Part shown: positions 45,125-53,866 of the stretch, in pieces
How positions within the stretch are numbered: the stretch's first letter is position 1
Layout: every line of letters begins with the position of its first letter
From: Halioglobus sp.
GTDB taxonomy: Bacteria > Pseudomonadota > Gammaproteobacteria > Pseudomonadales > Halieaceae
Assembly: GCA_020443425.1 (NCBI GenBank)
Contig: JAGRIE010000006.1
Location: forward strand, 131,191-195,190
Direction: 5' to 3'
Length of the DNA: 64,000 nucleotides
Position numbers and translations under genes: made by a program
The notes under the pieces: model-generated
The model's database searches: none
Told to the model about the DNA's origin: nothing
The model's input: the letters and a program-made list of their open reading frames with translations, nothing else

Positions 45125-47008
45125 ATGATGCCGACTTTGAAAACCTCTCTCTGCGGCCTGGGGATGGTCGCCCTCGCTGCCTGTGGTCCGGTCGAGGATC
45201 CGACCCTGTTCCCGGCCTATGACGCGGCCAAGGCCGAGCCGCCGCCACCGAAACGGGCGGTCGCATACAGTCCCACCCGGCACCTGCTGTGGGGCGACCT
45301 GCATATCCACACCAGCTACTCGACAGATGCCTACAGCCTGGGGGTGAAAGCGACGCCTGATGACGCCTATGATTTCGCCCGCGGCGGCACTATAGAGCAC
45401 GGCGCGGGCTACGCCATCCGCATCGACCGGCCGCTGGACTTCGCCGCTGTCACTGACCACTCGGAGTATATGGGGGCCGCGCGCGCGGATGACAGCGTGG
45501 TGCTGCCGTTCGAGGAGCGCAGCCTGCGCGAGCGCCTGCTCAACGACAGCCCGCTGTCGCTGTCGCTGGTGCTGGTAAAAATCGCCAGCAATGTAAAGGG
45601 CTTTGAGAATTACGGGGATACGCCGGAGATACGCGACATCACACTCAACGCCTGGAAGGTGATGGTCGAGTCGGCCGATGCCCACTACGAGCCGGGCGTG
45701 TTCACGACGCTGGTGGGTTACGAGTGGTCGTCGATGCCGGATGAGCAAAACCTGCACCGCAACGTGATCTACCGCGACACCAATGTGCCCGAGTTTCCGT
45801 TCACCTCGCTGGATTCCGACAACCCCGAGGATCTCTGGGATGCGCTCGACAAGCAGCGGGCCGAGGGCAAGCAGGTACTGGCCATACCGCACAACGGCAA
45901 CGTCTCCAATGGCCTGATGTACGACCGCGTGCAGTTTGACGGCAGCCCGATGACGGCCGAGTACGCCGAGCAGCGCATGCGCAACGAGCCGATCAGCGAA
46001 ATCATGCAGATCAAGGGCACCTCGGATACCCACCCGGTGCTGTCGCCGGAGGATGAGTTTGCCGATTTTGAAATCATGACGTCCATGCTCAGCCCCACCG
46101 GAGACTACAGCGAACCGCGTGGCAGTTACTCGCGTGACGCCATGCGCACCGGTATTGAATTCTCGCATGCCGAGGGCTTTAACCCCTACCGCTTCGGCGT
46201 GATCGGCAGCAGTGACAGCCACAATGCGAGTACGCCGGTGGAGGAGGATAATTTCACCGGCAAGCTGCCGCTGATGGATGGAACGGCTGGCCTGCGGCTC
46301 GGGGAATCCATTATGTTACCGGAGTCCATGCAGCGCTCTCGCAAATGGGGTGCTGCCGGCCTCGCCGGGGTGTGGGCGCAGGAGAATACGCGGGAATCCA
46401 TCTTCGATGCGCTGATGCGCAAGGAGACCTTTGCCACGTCGGGGCCGCGGATCAGCCTGCGGTTCTTCGGCAGTTTCGACTACGAGGCGGCCATGATGGA
46501 CAGCGTGGACCTGCTGGAGCAGGCCTATGCCCGCGGCGTACCGATGGGCGGGGCAATCACCTACCCGGCGCAGGGCGAGGGGGTGTCAGCCGCGCCGACC
46601 TTCGCGCTGTGGGCGGCCAAGGATCCTGAGGGCGCCAATCTCGATCGCTTGCAGGTCATCAAGGGCTGGGTGGATGCCGAGGGCACCACACACGAGAAGA
46701 TTTTTGACGTGGCGCTCTCCGATGGCAGGAAGCCGGGCGCCGATGGCAGCGTGCCGGCGGTGGGCAATACCGTGGACGTCGCTGCGGCGACGTACACGAA
46801 CACTATCGGGGCCGCGCAGCTGGGTGCGTTCTGGGAGGACCCGGAGTTCGACCCTGCGCAGGAGGCTTTCTACTACGCTCGCGCCATTGAAATCCCGACG
46901 CCGCGCTGGTCGACCTACGATGCCATGCGCCTGGGCGTGGAGGCGCCGGAGCCGCAGACATTGCAGGAGCGGGCGATCAGTTCCGCGATCTGGTACCAGG
47001 GGGAATAG
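45125..47008 (+). CDS. DUF3604 lipoprotein (PHP-like metal hydrolase fold)
   Basis: 627 residues. Lipobox LAAC with lipidated Cys20. The metal motif HxH (WGDLHIHTSYSTDAY, about 58-72), TDHSEYMGAAR (about 112) and later GSSDSHNASTP (about 365) follow the PHP-type amidohydrolase pattern of DUF3604, whose substrates are unknown. Two ATGs stand side by side at the start, with GGAAAGAG upstream. It is 25 bases after the sulfatase stop on the same strand; DUF3604 proteins often accompany sulfatases and TonB receptors in marine bacteria, so a role in degrading an external sulfated molecule is plausible. Confidence 0.85.
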   Translation: MMPTLKTSLCGLGMVALAACGPVEDPTLFPAYDAAKAEPPPPKRAVAYSPTRHLLWGDLHIHTSYSTDAYSLGVKATPDDAYDFARGGTIEHGAGYAIRIDRPLDFAAVTDHSEYMGAARADDSVVLPFEERSLRERLLNDSPLSLSLVLVKIASNVKGFENYGDTPEIRDITLNAWKVMVESADAHYEPGVFTTLVGYEWSSMPDEQNLHRNVIYRDTNVPEFPFTSLDSDNPEDLWDALDKQRAEGKQVLAIPHNGNVSNGLMYDRVQFDGSPMTAEYAEQRMRNEPISEIMQIKGTSDTHPVLSPEDEFADFEIMTSMLSPTGDYSEPRGSYSRDAMRTGIEFSHAEGFNPYRFGVIGSSDSHNASTPVEEDNFTGKLPLMDGTAGLRLGESIMLPESMQRSRKWGAAGLAGVWAQENTRESIFDALMRKETFATSGPRISLRFFGSFDYEAAMMDSVDLLEQAYARGVPMGGAITYPAQGEGVSAAPTFALWAAKDPEGANLDRLQVIKGWVDAEGTTHEKIFDVALSDGRKPGADGSVPAVGNTVDVAAATYTNTIGAAQLGAFWEDPEFDPAQEAFYYARAIEIPTPRWSTYDAMRLGVEAPEPQTLQERAISSAIWYQGE

Positions 47009-47141
47009 CGCCGGTGTTTATCGCGCATTTGGACACAATCAGTTTCCGAGGTGTGTCTTATCACCCGGTGCAGACAACGCTACAGTTCAATTGCTGGCGA
47101 GCCGTCAGCAGTACAAACCAGAACAATAAGGTATAGACACA

Positions 47142-47975
47142 ATGGAAGAGTTCAAGGGCAAGTTGGCGGTGATCACCGGTGCCGCAAGCGGGATTGGCAA
47201 AGCACTGGCCCGGCGCTGTGTCGCCGAGGGAATGAATGTCGCGATTGCCGACCTGTACCTGAAAGGGCTGTCGGAACTGGCCGCCGAGTTGGAGTCGCAG
47301 GGCGCCAGCGTACTGGCTCTCGAGGTCGACGTATCGGATGCGGCGTCGGTACAGGCCCTGGCTGATCGCAGTGTCGAAGCGCTGGGCCCGGTGTCGCTGC
47401 TGTTCAACAACGCGGGCATCCTGCGCGTCGGGCAGGCCTGGACCCACACCGCCCAGCAGTGGCAGGCCATGCTCTCGGTCAATGTAATGGGCGTGGTGAA
47501 CGGTATCAACGCGTTTGTGCCCGGCATGATGGCTGCGGGTGTGCCGGCCCATATCGTCAACACGGGGTCAGTCGGTTCACTGGTGGCGGCACCGAATATG
47601 GCGCAGTACACCGCCTGCAAAATGGCTGTGCGGGGCATAACCGAGTCACTCGCCTACGACCTCGCGGCGGCCGGCGCCGACATCGATGTCTCGCTGCTGT
47701 GTCCGGGCCCCGTTTCGACCCCCATCGGTGACAGCCTGTTGGGTCTTGAGGCTGGCAGTGAAGAGAGCGAGGCCAACGTCAAGATGATGGAAGAACTGCC
47801 CGATTTCATCACCTCGGATGAGTGTGCAAGGCGGGTGTTCGCCGCCATCAGGGCGCGTAAATTCTGGATATTCACACATCCGTTCACCGGCTATTACAAG
47901 CGTGCCACGGCGGCCATTGTGGACGGTGACAATCCGGTTTACACCGAAGTTGAGTTCGATCCGGTCACCCACTGA
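47142..47975 (+). CDS. Short-chain dehydrogenase/reductase (classical SDR)
   Basis: 277 residues. Cofactor motif TGAASGIG (about 11-18), NNAG (about 88-91), and active-site S-Y-K with YTACK (about 156-160). The aspartate after the second strand (IADLYL) favours NAD(H). Classical SDRs of this length oxidise or reduce secondary alcohols, including steroid hydroxyls. It stands between the sulfatase/DUF3604 pair and the TonB receptor, so it may act on the desulfated product; the specific substrate cannot be read. Confidence 0.87.
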   Translation: MEEFKGKLAVITGAASGIGKALARRCVAEGMNVAIADLYLKGLSELAAELESQGASVLALEVDVSDAASVQALADRSVEALGPVSLLFNNAGILRVGQAWTHTAQQWQAMLSVNVMGVVNGINAFVPGMMAAGVPAHIVNTGSVGSLVAAPNMAQYTACKMAVRGITESLAYDLAAAGADIDVSLLCPGPVSTPIGDSLLGLEAGSEESEANVKMMEELPDFITSDECARRVFAAIRARKFWIFTHPFTGYYKRATAAIVDGDNPVYTEVEFDPVTH

Positions 47976-48057
47976 CAGGCTGACCGGCGCGGGCGAAGGG
48001 ATGTGACCCGCAGTATTTCAAGCATAACTATTAAAATTTATCCCTGTGGAGGTTTTC

Positions 48058-50364
48058 ATGCGCGCTTACACACCCTATGTGGCGACACTGGCACTGTTGT
48101 CTATTCCGCTGACACCGATGAATCCTGTGGCGTTTGCACAGCAGGCGGGAACGATGCTGGAGGAAGTCATTGTTACCGCGCGCAAGCGGGACGAGAACGT
48201 GCAGGGCACGCCGATAGCGATTACTGCAATATCGGGCTCCGTGATCGATCAATCCAAGTTCTTCACCGTCAGCGACATTGAACAGGTATCACCCAACCTG
48301 TCATTCTCCTCGGCCAATAATGGCAGCAGCGGTTCTCTGCAGGCCTTCCAGCGCGGTATCGGCCAGTTTGACAACAGCCTGACCACAGACCCGGGCGTCG
48401 GGCTCTACCTCGACGGCATCTACATGGCGCGCACGGTGGGCTCCAACTTTGAACTCTCCGATATCGCCAGCATTGATGTACTGCGCGGCCCGCAGGGCAC
48501 GCTGTACGGCAAGAATACAATTGGCGGTGCGATATCGGTGACCACCAAGGTGCCGAACGGTGAGACCAGTTACATGGGAGAGCTGACCGGCGGGGAGCAC
48601 GATTACGTGTCCTTCTCGGGCTATGCTGAGGCGCCGATCACCGATGAGGTGGCGGCGAGTATCGCGGTACTGACAAAAAATTCATCGGGCTGGCAGCATC
48701 GCAACCAGAACCACGATGCCGGTAACAACGACAGCTGGGCGGCGCGAACACACTTCAATGCGAACTTCACCGATACCTGGAATTCGCACGTGGCGTTTGA
48801 CTACACGCATATCGACCAGAACGTCTACCCGCAGGTGCTGACAGACTTCAATCCCGATGCTGTCATCGCGAAAGCCTACAACAACAGTGTTGGCCTCACC
48901 GAGGGCATCTGCTGCGAGCCCAATGTCGACGATATCGATCGCAGTGATGCACTCAATGAACTGGACCGTGAAAAAAATGACATGTGGGGCGTCAGCTGGA
49001 TCAACACCCTGGACATCGACGAACTGGTGCTGAAGTCCATCACCGGATACCGCGACATGGATTCGCACAACTACCGCGATGCGGACAATGCGTCGAATGT
49101 CTATTTCGAGGTGGGTAACGACCTGAACACCAACCAGTTTAGCCAGGAACTGGTGCTCAGCAATGCCTCCGGCACTCGTTTTGACTGGCTGGTCGGCGCC
49201 TACTACTTCCGCGAGGATGGTAAATCCACAGCCAATGTCACCGTGGCTGGCGGCCTCTATGAGGCGATCGGTGTAGTGCCATTGGATTTCACGCTGGACT
49301 ACGAGACCTCACAGGACACGACCAGTTACGCGGCGTTCTTCTACACCACCTGGCATATCACCGATGCGGCGCGACTCAATGTGGCGGCGCGCTACACCTA
49401 CGATGAAAAGCAACTGAAGATGTACACCATCAAGCGCGCCAGCCAGACGCCCATCACCGAGCCCGGTCCCACCGGCCCGTCGTCGTGCAGCGATGTCGTG
49501 GCCGACGGCAACGGCGCCAGTTACAGCTGTAAGGATGACTGGAGTGAAGTGTCGCCGAAGATCGGTTTCGACTACGATTTCACCGACGATATCATGGGCT
49601 ACAGCAGTATCTCCCAGGGCTTTCGCAGCGGTATCTACAACGGCCGGCCCACATCGACGGCGCAGATATCCGTCGCGGATCCGGAAACACTGACCAGCTA
49701 TGAGATCGGCCTGAAGACGCAGCTGCTGGACCATCGCCTGCAGTTGAATGGCGCCGTGTTCTACGATGACTACAAGGACCAGCAGTTCCTGGTGAACCGG
49801 CCGTCCTCAGCGGATGCATCCGACGCGCTTGCGCTGGTGGTGGCCAACGCGGCCGACTCCTCTATCAGCGGGGTCGAACTGGAGTTCACCGCACTGCCGA
49901 TGGAGAACCTGACAATCAGCGGCGGGGCCTCCTGGCTGGATGCAAAGTACAACAGCTTCGACTCGTTCAACCCGTCTACCGGTGAACTGGAAGATCTCAG
50001 CGATCGTGAGTTCCAGAATGTGCCGGACTGGACCGCGAGCCTGGCGGCTATCTACAACTGGGATCTCAGTGATGGCAGCACCGTGCGCCTGCGGGCGGAT
50101 GCCTACTACAAGGGTGAGATCTACTACAGCAACGACTACGCCTGTAGCTGTTTCGACAGGCTCAACACCGATGGCTTCACCACCTACAACGCCGGCATCA
50201 CCTTCATCACCGCGGACGGCAAGTGGGAGCTGGGTGTGTTCGGTCGCAACCTCAGTGACAAGCGCGAAATCAACGGCGGCTTCGGCGTGGACGCGTTTGG
50301 TACCACCACCGCAGCCTACACGGCACCGCGCACCTACTATGCGAGCATAAAGTACAGCAACTGA
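48058..50364 (+). CDS. TonB-dependent outer-membrane receptor
   Basis: 768 residues from ATG 48058 (GGAGG five bases upstream; the GTG at 48046 lies inside the Shine-Dalgarno). Signal peptide about 1-27, TonB box EEVIVTARKR (about 38-47), plug domain with IDVLRGPQGTLYGKNTIGGAI (about 140-160; 20-residue limit applies to the quoted part only up to the G), then a 22-strand barrel ending in a terminal aromatic segment (YYASIKYSN). This subtype is common in sphingomonads and marine gammaproteobacteria for hydrophobic or carbohydrate substrates. Placed at the end of the sulfatase cluster and before the steroid-like catabolic genes, it may import their substrate. Confidence 0.9.
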   Translation: MRAYTPYVATLALLSIPLTPMNPVAFAQQAGTMLEEVIVTARKRDENVQGTPIAITAISGSVIDQSKFFTVSDIEQVSPNLSFSSANNGSSGSLQAFQRGIGQFDNSLTTDPGVGLYLDGIYMARTVGSNFELSDIASIDVLRGPQGTLYGKNTIGGAISVTTKVPNGETSYMGELTGGEHDYVSFSGYAEAPITDEVAASIAVLTKNSSGWQHRNQNHDAGNNDSWAARTHFNANFTDTWNSHVAFDYTHIDQNVYPQVLTDFNPDAVIAKAYNNSVGLTEGICCEPNVDDIDRSDALNELDREKNDMWGVSWINTLDIDELVLKSITGYRDMDSHNYRDADNASNVYFEVGNDLNTNQFSQELVLSNASGTRFDWLVGAYYFREDGKSTANVTVAGGLYEAIGVVPLDFTLDYETSQDTTSYAAFFYTTWHITDAARLNVAARYTYDEKQLKMYTIKRASQTPITEPGPTGPSSCSDVVADGNGASYSCKDDWSEVSPKIGFDYDFTDDIMGYSSISQGFRSGIYNGRPTSTAQISVADPETLTSYEIGLKTQLLDHRLQLNGAVFYDDYKDQQFLVNRPSSADASDALALVVANAADSSISGVELEFTALPMENLTISGGASWLDAKYNSFDSFNPSTGELEDLSDREFQNVPDWTASLAAIYNWDLSDGSTVRLRADAYYKGEIYYSNDYACSCFDRLNTDGFTTYNAGITFITADGKWELGVFGRNLSDKREINGGFGVDAFGTTTAAYTAPRTYYASIKYSN

Positions 50365-50389
50365 CCCGTCCTGCCGGTGACCTGGGTGC

Positions 50390-50576
50390 CCGATACCTCA
50401 GGCTATTCTTGATTCGACGCTGTATAGGAAAGGTGTTTCCAGCGGGGAAATGCGTGCAGCGCTGGAAGAAGTGCTGCCTGTCGCGTCACGGCATGCTGTA
50501 CATGATGTTCAAGCTGGGGATATACGCAGAGGAAAACTGGCGCCGCCTAATTCATATGGCCAAACACCACTTTTGA
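50390..50576 (+). pseudogene. Remnant of an IS256 (mutator)-type transposase
   Basis: In one frame the DNA reads LSRHGMLYMMFKLGIYAEENWRRL up to the TGA at 50574; MMFKLG plus AEENWRRL is the very conserved C-terminus of IS256-family transposases. Just upstream, in another frame, LYRKGVSSGEMRAALEEVLP resembles the N-terminal LYxKGxSTxExxxxLE region. The roughly 250 residues between are gone, so a deletion joined the two ends. The rest of the 363-base gap (to 50727) shows AT-rich sequence and no further element ends that I can identify. Confidence 0.6.
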
Positions 50577-50727
50577 CAATTACTCACCAGGCATCACCGG
50601 TTCTTGCCTCATTGCTATCGCATTTTTATTGCTTCTATTTCCTCCTAAGTTGCTGTTTTAAATTGATATTATCCTCATAATACTGTATGTTCATACAGTT
50701 ATTGGCAAGGACGCAGAGGCCCCCACC

Positions 50728-51486
50728 ATGAACCAATATCCCGCCACAATTACAACCACCCCAATACGCGAACTGTCCACACTCGAAGACGAAATCACCG
50801 AACTCGCCGCGCACATCAATGCTGCCACCTACCGGCTGCTCACACTCATCCGTGAGTACGACGAGCGCCAGGGTTGGGGCGGTGGGGGTCTCAAATCCTG
50901 CGCCCACTGGCTGAACTGGAAATGCGGTATCAACCTCGGCGCTGCCCGCGAGAAGGTCCGTGTAGCCCACGCCTTACAGCATCTTCCACATATCAGTGCA
51001 GCTCTGCGCAATGGCCGTATCAGCTTCTCCAAGGTCCGCGCGATCACCCGCGTCGCCACCGCACTGGATATCGGCCGCCGCACCCGCAGCATTCCCCCGG
51101 CGATTCGCCGTGCACTGGATCGGCGTGACGGCGGCTGTCGCTTTCCCGGCTGCACTACACGACACTCTGTAGACGCTCACCACGTACAGCACTGGGCGGA
51201 CGGCGGAGAAACCCGCCTCGATAACCTGCTGCTACTGTGCCGCCATCACCATCGGCTGGTGCATGAGGGAGGTTACGGTCTCACCATTGAATCGAATGAA
51301 CCGGTATTCACCGCGCCAAACGGCAAACCGGTACCGCAAGGCCCGGATATGCGTTTCCGCGGAAACGTTTTTGCGCTTACCACTGCCAACCAACGGGAAA
51401 AGATCGATATCGATGCGGCGACGCTGGTTCCGCTGTGGCACGGCGACAAAATGGATGATGGGATGGCGGTGGATGGGTTCAGGTAA
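50728..51486 (+). CDS. Shortened DUF222/13E12-type HNH endonuclease
   Basis: 252 residues where the family usually has about 400. The N-terminal DUF222 part is normal (LAAHINAATYRLLTLIREYD, then GGGLKSCAHWLNWKCG) as far as ISFSKVRAITRVAT (about 105). It then jumps directly into the pre-HNH linker ALDIGRRTRSIPPAIRRALD, and the HNH domain is complete (CRFPGCTTRHSVDAHHVQHW, then DNLLLLCRHHHRLVHEGGY). About 150 central residues appear to be missing in frame. Probable nuclease of unknown role, often in multi-copy families. It borders a transposase remnant. Activity is doubtful. Confidence 0.8.
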   Translation: MNQYPATITTTPIRELSTLEDEITELAAHINAATYRLLTLIREYDERQGWGGGGLKSCAHWLNWKCGINLGAAREKVRVAHALQHLPHISAALRNGRISFSKVRAITRVATALDIGRRTRSIPPAIRRALDRRDGGCRFPGCTTRHSVDAHHVQHWADGGETRLDNLLLLCRHHHRLVHEGGYGLTIESNEPVFTAPNGKPVPQGPDMRFRGNVFALTTANQREKIDIDAATLVPLWHGDKMDDGMAVDGFR

Positions 51487-51696
51487 AGGGGACGGAGGGA
51501 TTTTTTTCCAGTCAACGCTGCTTCTTATTTCCGATGCCACCCCCTTCAACAAGCGTGCGAAGCTTAAGAAATCCCGCAGTCCGCATTTCGCTCGGGGAGT
51601 TGTCTGATCGCTTTCACTTTGGCCCCCCATCGGCTACGCTTCGACTCTGCAATTACACAGTAATAACACAGCAATAACACAGGTGAGCGCAATTCG

Positions 51697-52599
51697 ATGA
51701 GTCGCTGGGACGGGATTGACGAATTCATGCACGTGGTGGATACCGGCAGCTTTACCGGGGCCGCCGAGCGCCTGGGTATGTCCAAATCCTATGTCAGCAA
51801 GCAGATCAGCCAGCTGGAAGATCGACTGCAGGCGCGCCTGTTGCAGCGCACTACCCGCAAGTTAACGCTGACCGAGGTCGGTGAGATTTTTTACCGCGAA
51901 TGCCTGCCGATGGCCGAGCAGTTCGAGGTCGCGGAGTCCGCTGTTGCCGATATGCAGCAAAAGCCGCAGGGGACGCTCAAGCTCGCGTTGAACAGCCGCT
52001 TCGGTGTGCAGCATATGGCGCGTGCGGTGGCGGCTTTCTCGCGTGCGCACCCGGAGCTGTCGGTGGAGGTACACTCCAGTTTCCGCGATGTCGATCTGGT
52101 GGCCGAGGGTTATGACCTGACCATCCGCTACGGCAAGCTGGAGGATTCATCGCTGATCGCGCGCTCGATTGGCGGCCATACACTGTGCCTGTGCGCGGCG
52201 CCGGAATACTGGAAGGCGAACGGCCAGCCGCAAACGCCGGAGGATCTCGACGACCACAACTGCCTGACCGGCCCGGAGCGCTACTGGATGCTGAACACCG
52301 GCGAGGGCGAGGCGGCGACCAAGGTCAAGGTATCCGGCAACTGGCTCAGCGAAGACGGTGCGACCATCAAGGCGGCGGCGCTGTCCGGTATCGGTATCGC
52401 CCAGCTACCGGATTTCTATGTCCGCGCGTCCGTGGAGGCCGGCAGGCTGGTCAAGGTGCACCAGCCCTGGAGCAGCTATCACCGGGATACCTGGGCGGTG
52501 TACCCGCACAGCAAACACCTGTCCACGAAAGTGCGCTTTTTCATGGATTTCATGGTGAGCTATTTCGCCACCGAATTCGATTGGGATATGGACGACTAG
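51697..52599 (+). CDS. LysR-family transcriptional regulator
   Basis: 300 residues. N-terminal winged helix-turn-helix (FMHVVDTGSFTGAAERLGMS, then SKSYVSKQISQLEDRL, about 9-47), linker helix, and a C-terminal effector domain of the CrgA/DsdC-like type (FSRAHPELSVEV, about 108; GIGIAQLPDFYV, about 230). It binds DNA as a tetramer and responds to an unknown small molecule. It lies convergent to the nine-gene catabolic operon, the stops overlapping by three bases, rather than divergent as usual, so it may or may not control it. Three near-copies of the 11-mer (c/t)aataacacag occur just upstream (about 51650-51680). Confidence 0.88.
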   Translation: MSRWDGIDEFMHVVDTGSFTGAAERLGMSKSYVSKQISQLEDRLQARLLQRTTRKLTLTEVGEIFYRECLPMAEQFEVAESAVADMQQKPQGTLKLALNSRFGVQHMARAVAAFSRAHPELSVEVHSSFRDVDLVAEGYDLTIRYGKLEDSSLIARSIGGHTLCLCAAPEYWKANGQPQTPEDLDDHNCLTGPERYWMLNTGEGEAATKVKVSGNWLSEDGATIKAAALSGIGIAQLPDFYVRASVEAGRLVKVHQPWSSYHRDTWAVYPHSKHLSTKVRFFMDFMVSYFATEFDWDMDD

Positions 52600-52976
52600 C
52601 GCTGGATGATTTCGATCCGGTAGCCGTCCGGGTCGAGAATCATCGCGATCGTCACCGGCCAATCCTTCAACGCTGTGGGCGGGGTCTCGGACACGCAGCC
52701 GTAGTCCACGGCCGCCTGGTACACGGATTCGATATCGTCCGTGTACAGGTAAAATTTCCACAGCGCTTCATCGCCGTGGTCGATGGCGCCCTGCTGGGCG
52801 GTCTTCTGCGCCAGTTGCAGCTTGCCGTCGGAATCCGGCGCACCCAGCACAATTTCTTTCGCCTGCGGAATCTCGATCCGCTGTTGCACTTCCAGCCCCA
52901 GTACCCGGGTGTAGAAATCCTCCGAGCGCGCAAGGTCGGTGACACTGATACAGAACTGTCCCAGACGTGACGCCAT
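52596..52976 (-). CDS. VOC-superfamily (glyoxalase-like) protein
   Basis: 126 residues, a single VOC module: opening FCISVTDLARSEDFYTRVLGLE (about 8-29), ending ILDPDGYRIEIIQR. The metal-ligand positions of glyoxalase I (H/Q near the N-terminus, E near the C-terminus: RIEI) are partly kept. AGAGGT lies nine bases before the ATG at 52976. It is the last gene of the catabolic operon, five bases after the SDR stop; probable isomerase, lyase or dioxygenase-like helper, exact reaction unknown. Confidence 0.83.
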   Translation of the reverse strand: MASRLGQFCISVTDLARSEDFYTRVLGLEVQQRIEIPQAKEIVLGAPDSDGKLQLAQKTAQQGAIDHGDEALWKFYLYTDDIESVYQAAVDYGCVSETPPTALKDWPVTIAMILDPDGYRIEIIQR

Positions 52977-52981
52977 GACAA

Positions 52982-53866
52982 CTACCTCTGTAGTGCCGGG
53001 TTTTCCCGGCGCAGGATGCTTTCGGTGCGCTGGCTCAGCTGCTTGTCGTTGTGCGTGCTGGCCGGCAGTATCCAGAACTGTCCGGCGCGGATACCGGCGA
53101 GGCAGGTCTCGGCGACTTCCTCCGGCTCCGTCAGTTTCATATTGGCGATGCCGCTGGCCTTGGCGAGGTCCGCCATGCTGGTGTAGGCGACCGGCTCATC
53201 ATTGTCGCGCAGGTCTGCGGGGCGGTTGCGCATCGAGCTGAGGATATTGGTGTTCACCAGATGCGGCCCGGGGAACAGCACATGCGCCTGCAGTGCGGCG
53301 CCGTCCATCAGGAACTGGTAGTGCAGCACTTCCGTCATGCTGGTGACGGCCGCCTTGGTGGAGGAGTAAATCGGTGTGGTCGGCATCGAGTGGAGCCCGC
53401 CATTGGTGGAGGAGGTGTTGACCACATGCCCCGGTTCGCCGTGTGCCAGCATGCCCGGCACAAACGCCCGGATACCATTGGCGATGCCCATCACGTTGAC
53501 GCTGAAGCCCCACTCCCAGTCCTTGGGCGTGAGCGTCCAGATACGGCGCTGGGCCTCCTTGATGCCGACGCCAGCGTTGTTACACAGGATGTGGATATTG
53601 CCGAAGGTCTCGCGGCTTTGTCGCTCCAGGTTTGCCATGGAGTCGGGGCTGGTGACGTCCGCCTGCACCCAGGCGACATTCAGGCCCTCGGACTGCAGCG
53701 CGGCCCCGGCGGCCTCCAGCGCTGCCAGCTCGATATCGGCCATGATCACATTCATACCGCTGCGCGCGAACAGTTCGCACAGGCAGCGGCCGACGCCGGA
53801 TGCACCGCCAGTCACCACCGCCGTTTTGCCGCTGTATGTCGCCTCTGTTTTCTGCTGTGTGCTCAA
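52982..53866 (-). CDS. Short-chain dehydrogenase/reductase in the steroid-like operon
   Basis: 294 residues. TGGASGVG cofactor motif (about 19-26), NNAG (about 95), catalytic S with YSSTK (about 167-171). The TTG start at 53866 overlaps the TGA of the Rieske oxygenase gene (TTGA), so it is translationally coupled and should act on a related substrate, for example oxidising a ring hydroxyl. Its extended C-terminus (GQFWILPASTHNDKQL) resembles the SDR at 47142 (RKFWIFTHP), suggesting related enzymes. Confidence 0.87.
   Translation of the reverse strand: MSTQQKTEATYSGKTAVVTGGASGVGRCLCELFARSGMNVIMADIELAALEAAGAALQSEGLNVAWVQADVTSPDSMANLERQSRETFGNIHILCNNAGVGIKEAQRRIWTLTPKDWEWGFSVNVMGIANGIRAFVPGMLAHGEPGHVVNTSSTNGGLHSMPTTPIYSSTKAAVTSMTEVLHYQFLMDGAALQAHVLFPGPHLVNTNILSSMRNRPADLRDNDEPVAYTSMADLAKASGIANMKLTEPEEVAETCLAGIRAGQFWILPASTHNDKQLSQRTESILRRENPALQR

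Noticed and set aside
44975-46222. 415-codon minus-strand frame opposite the sulfatase end and DUF3604 gene
   Set aside because: No family features, and both plus-strand genes are well supported by motifs over the same bases.
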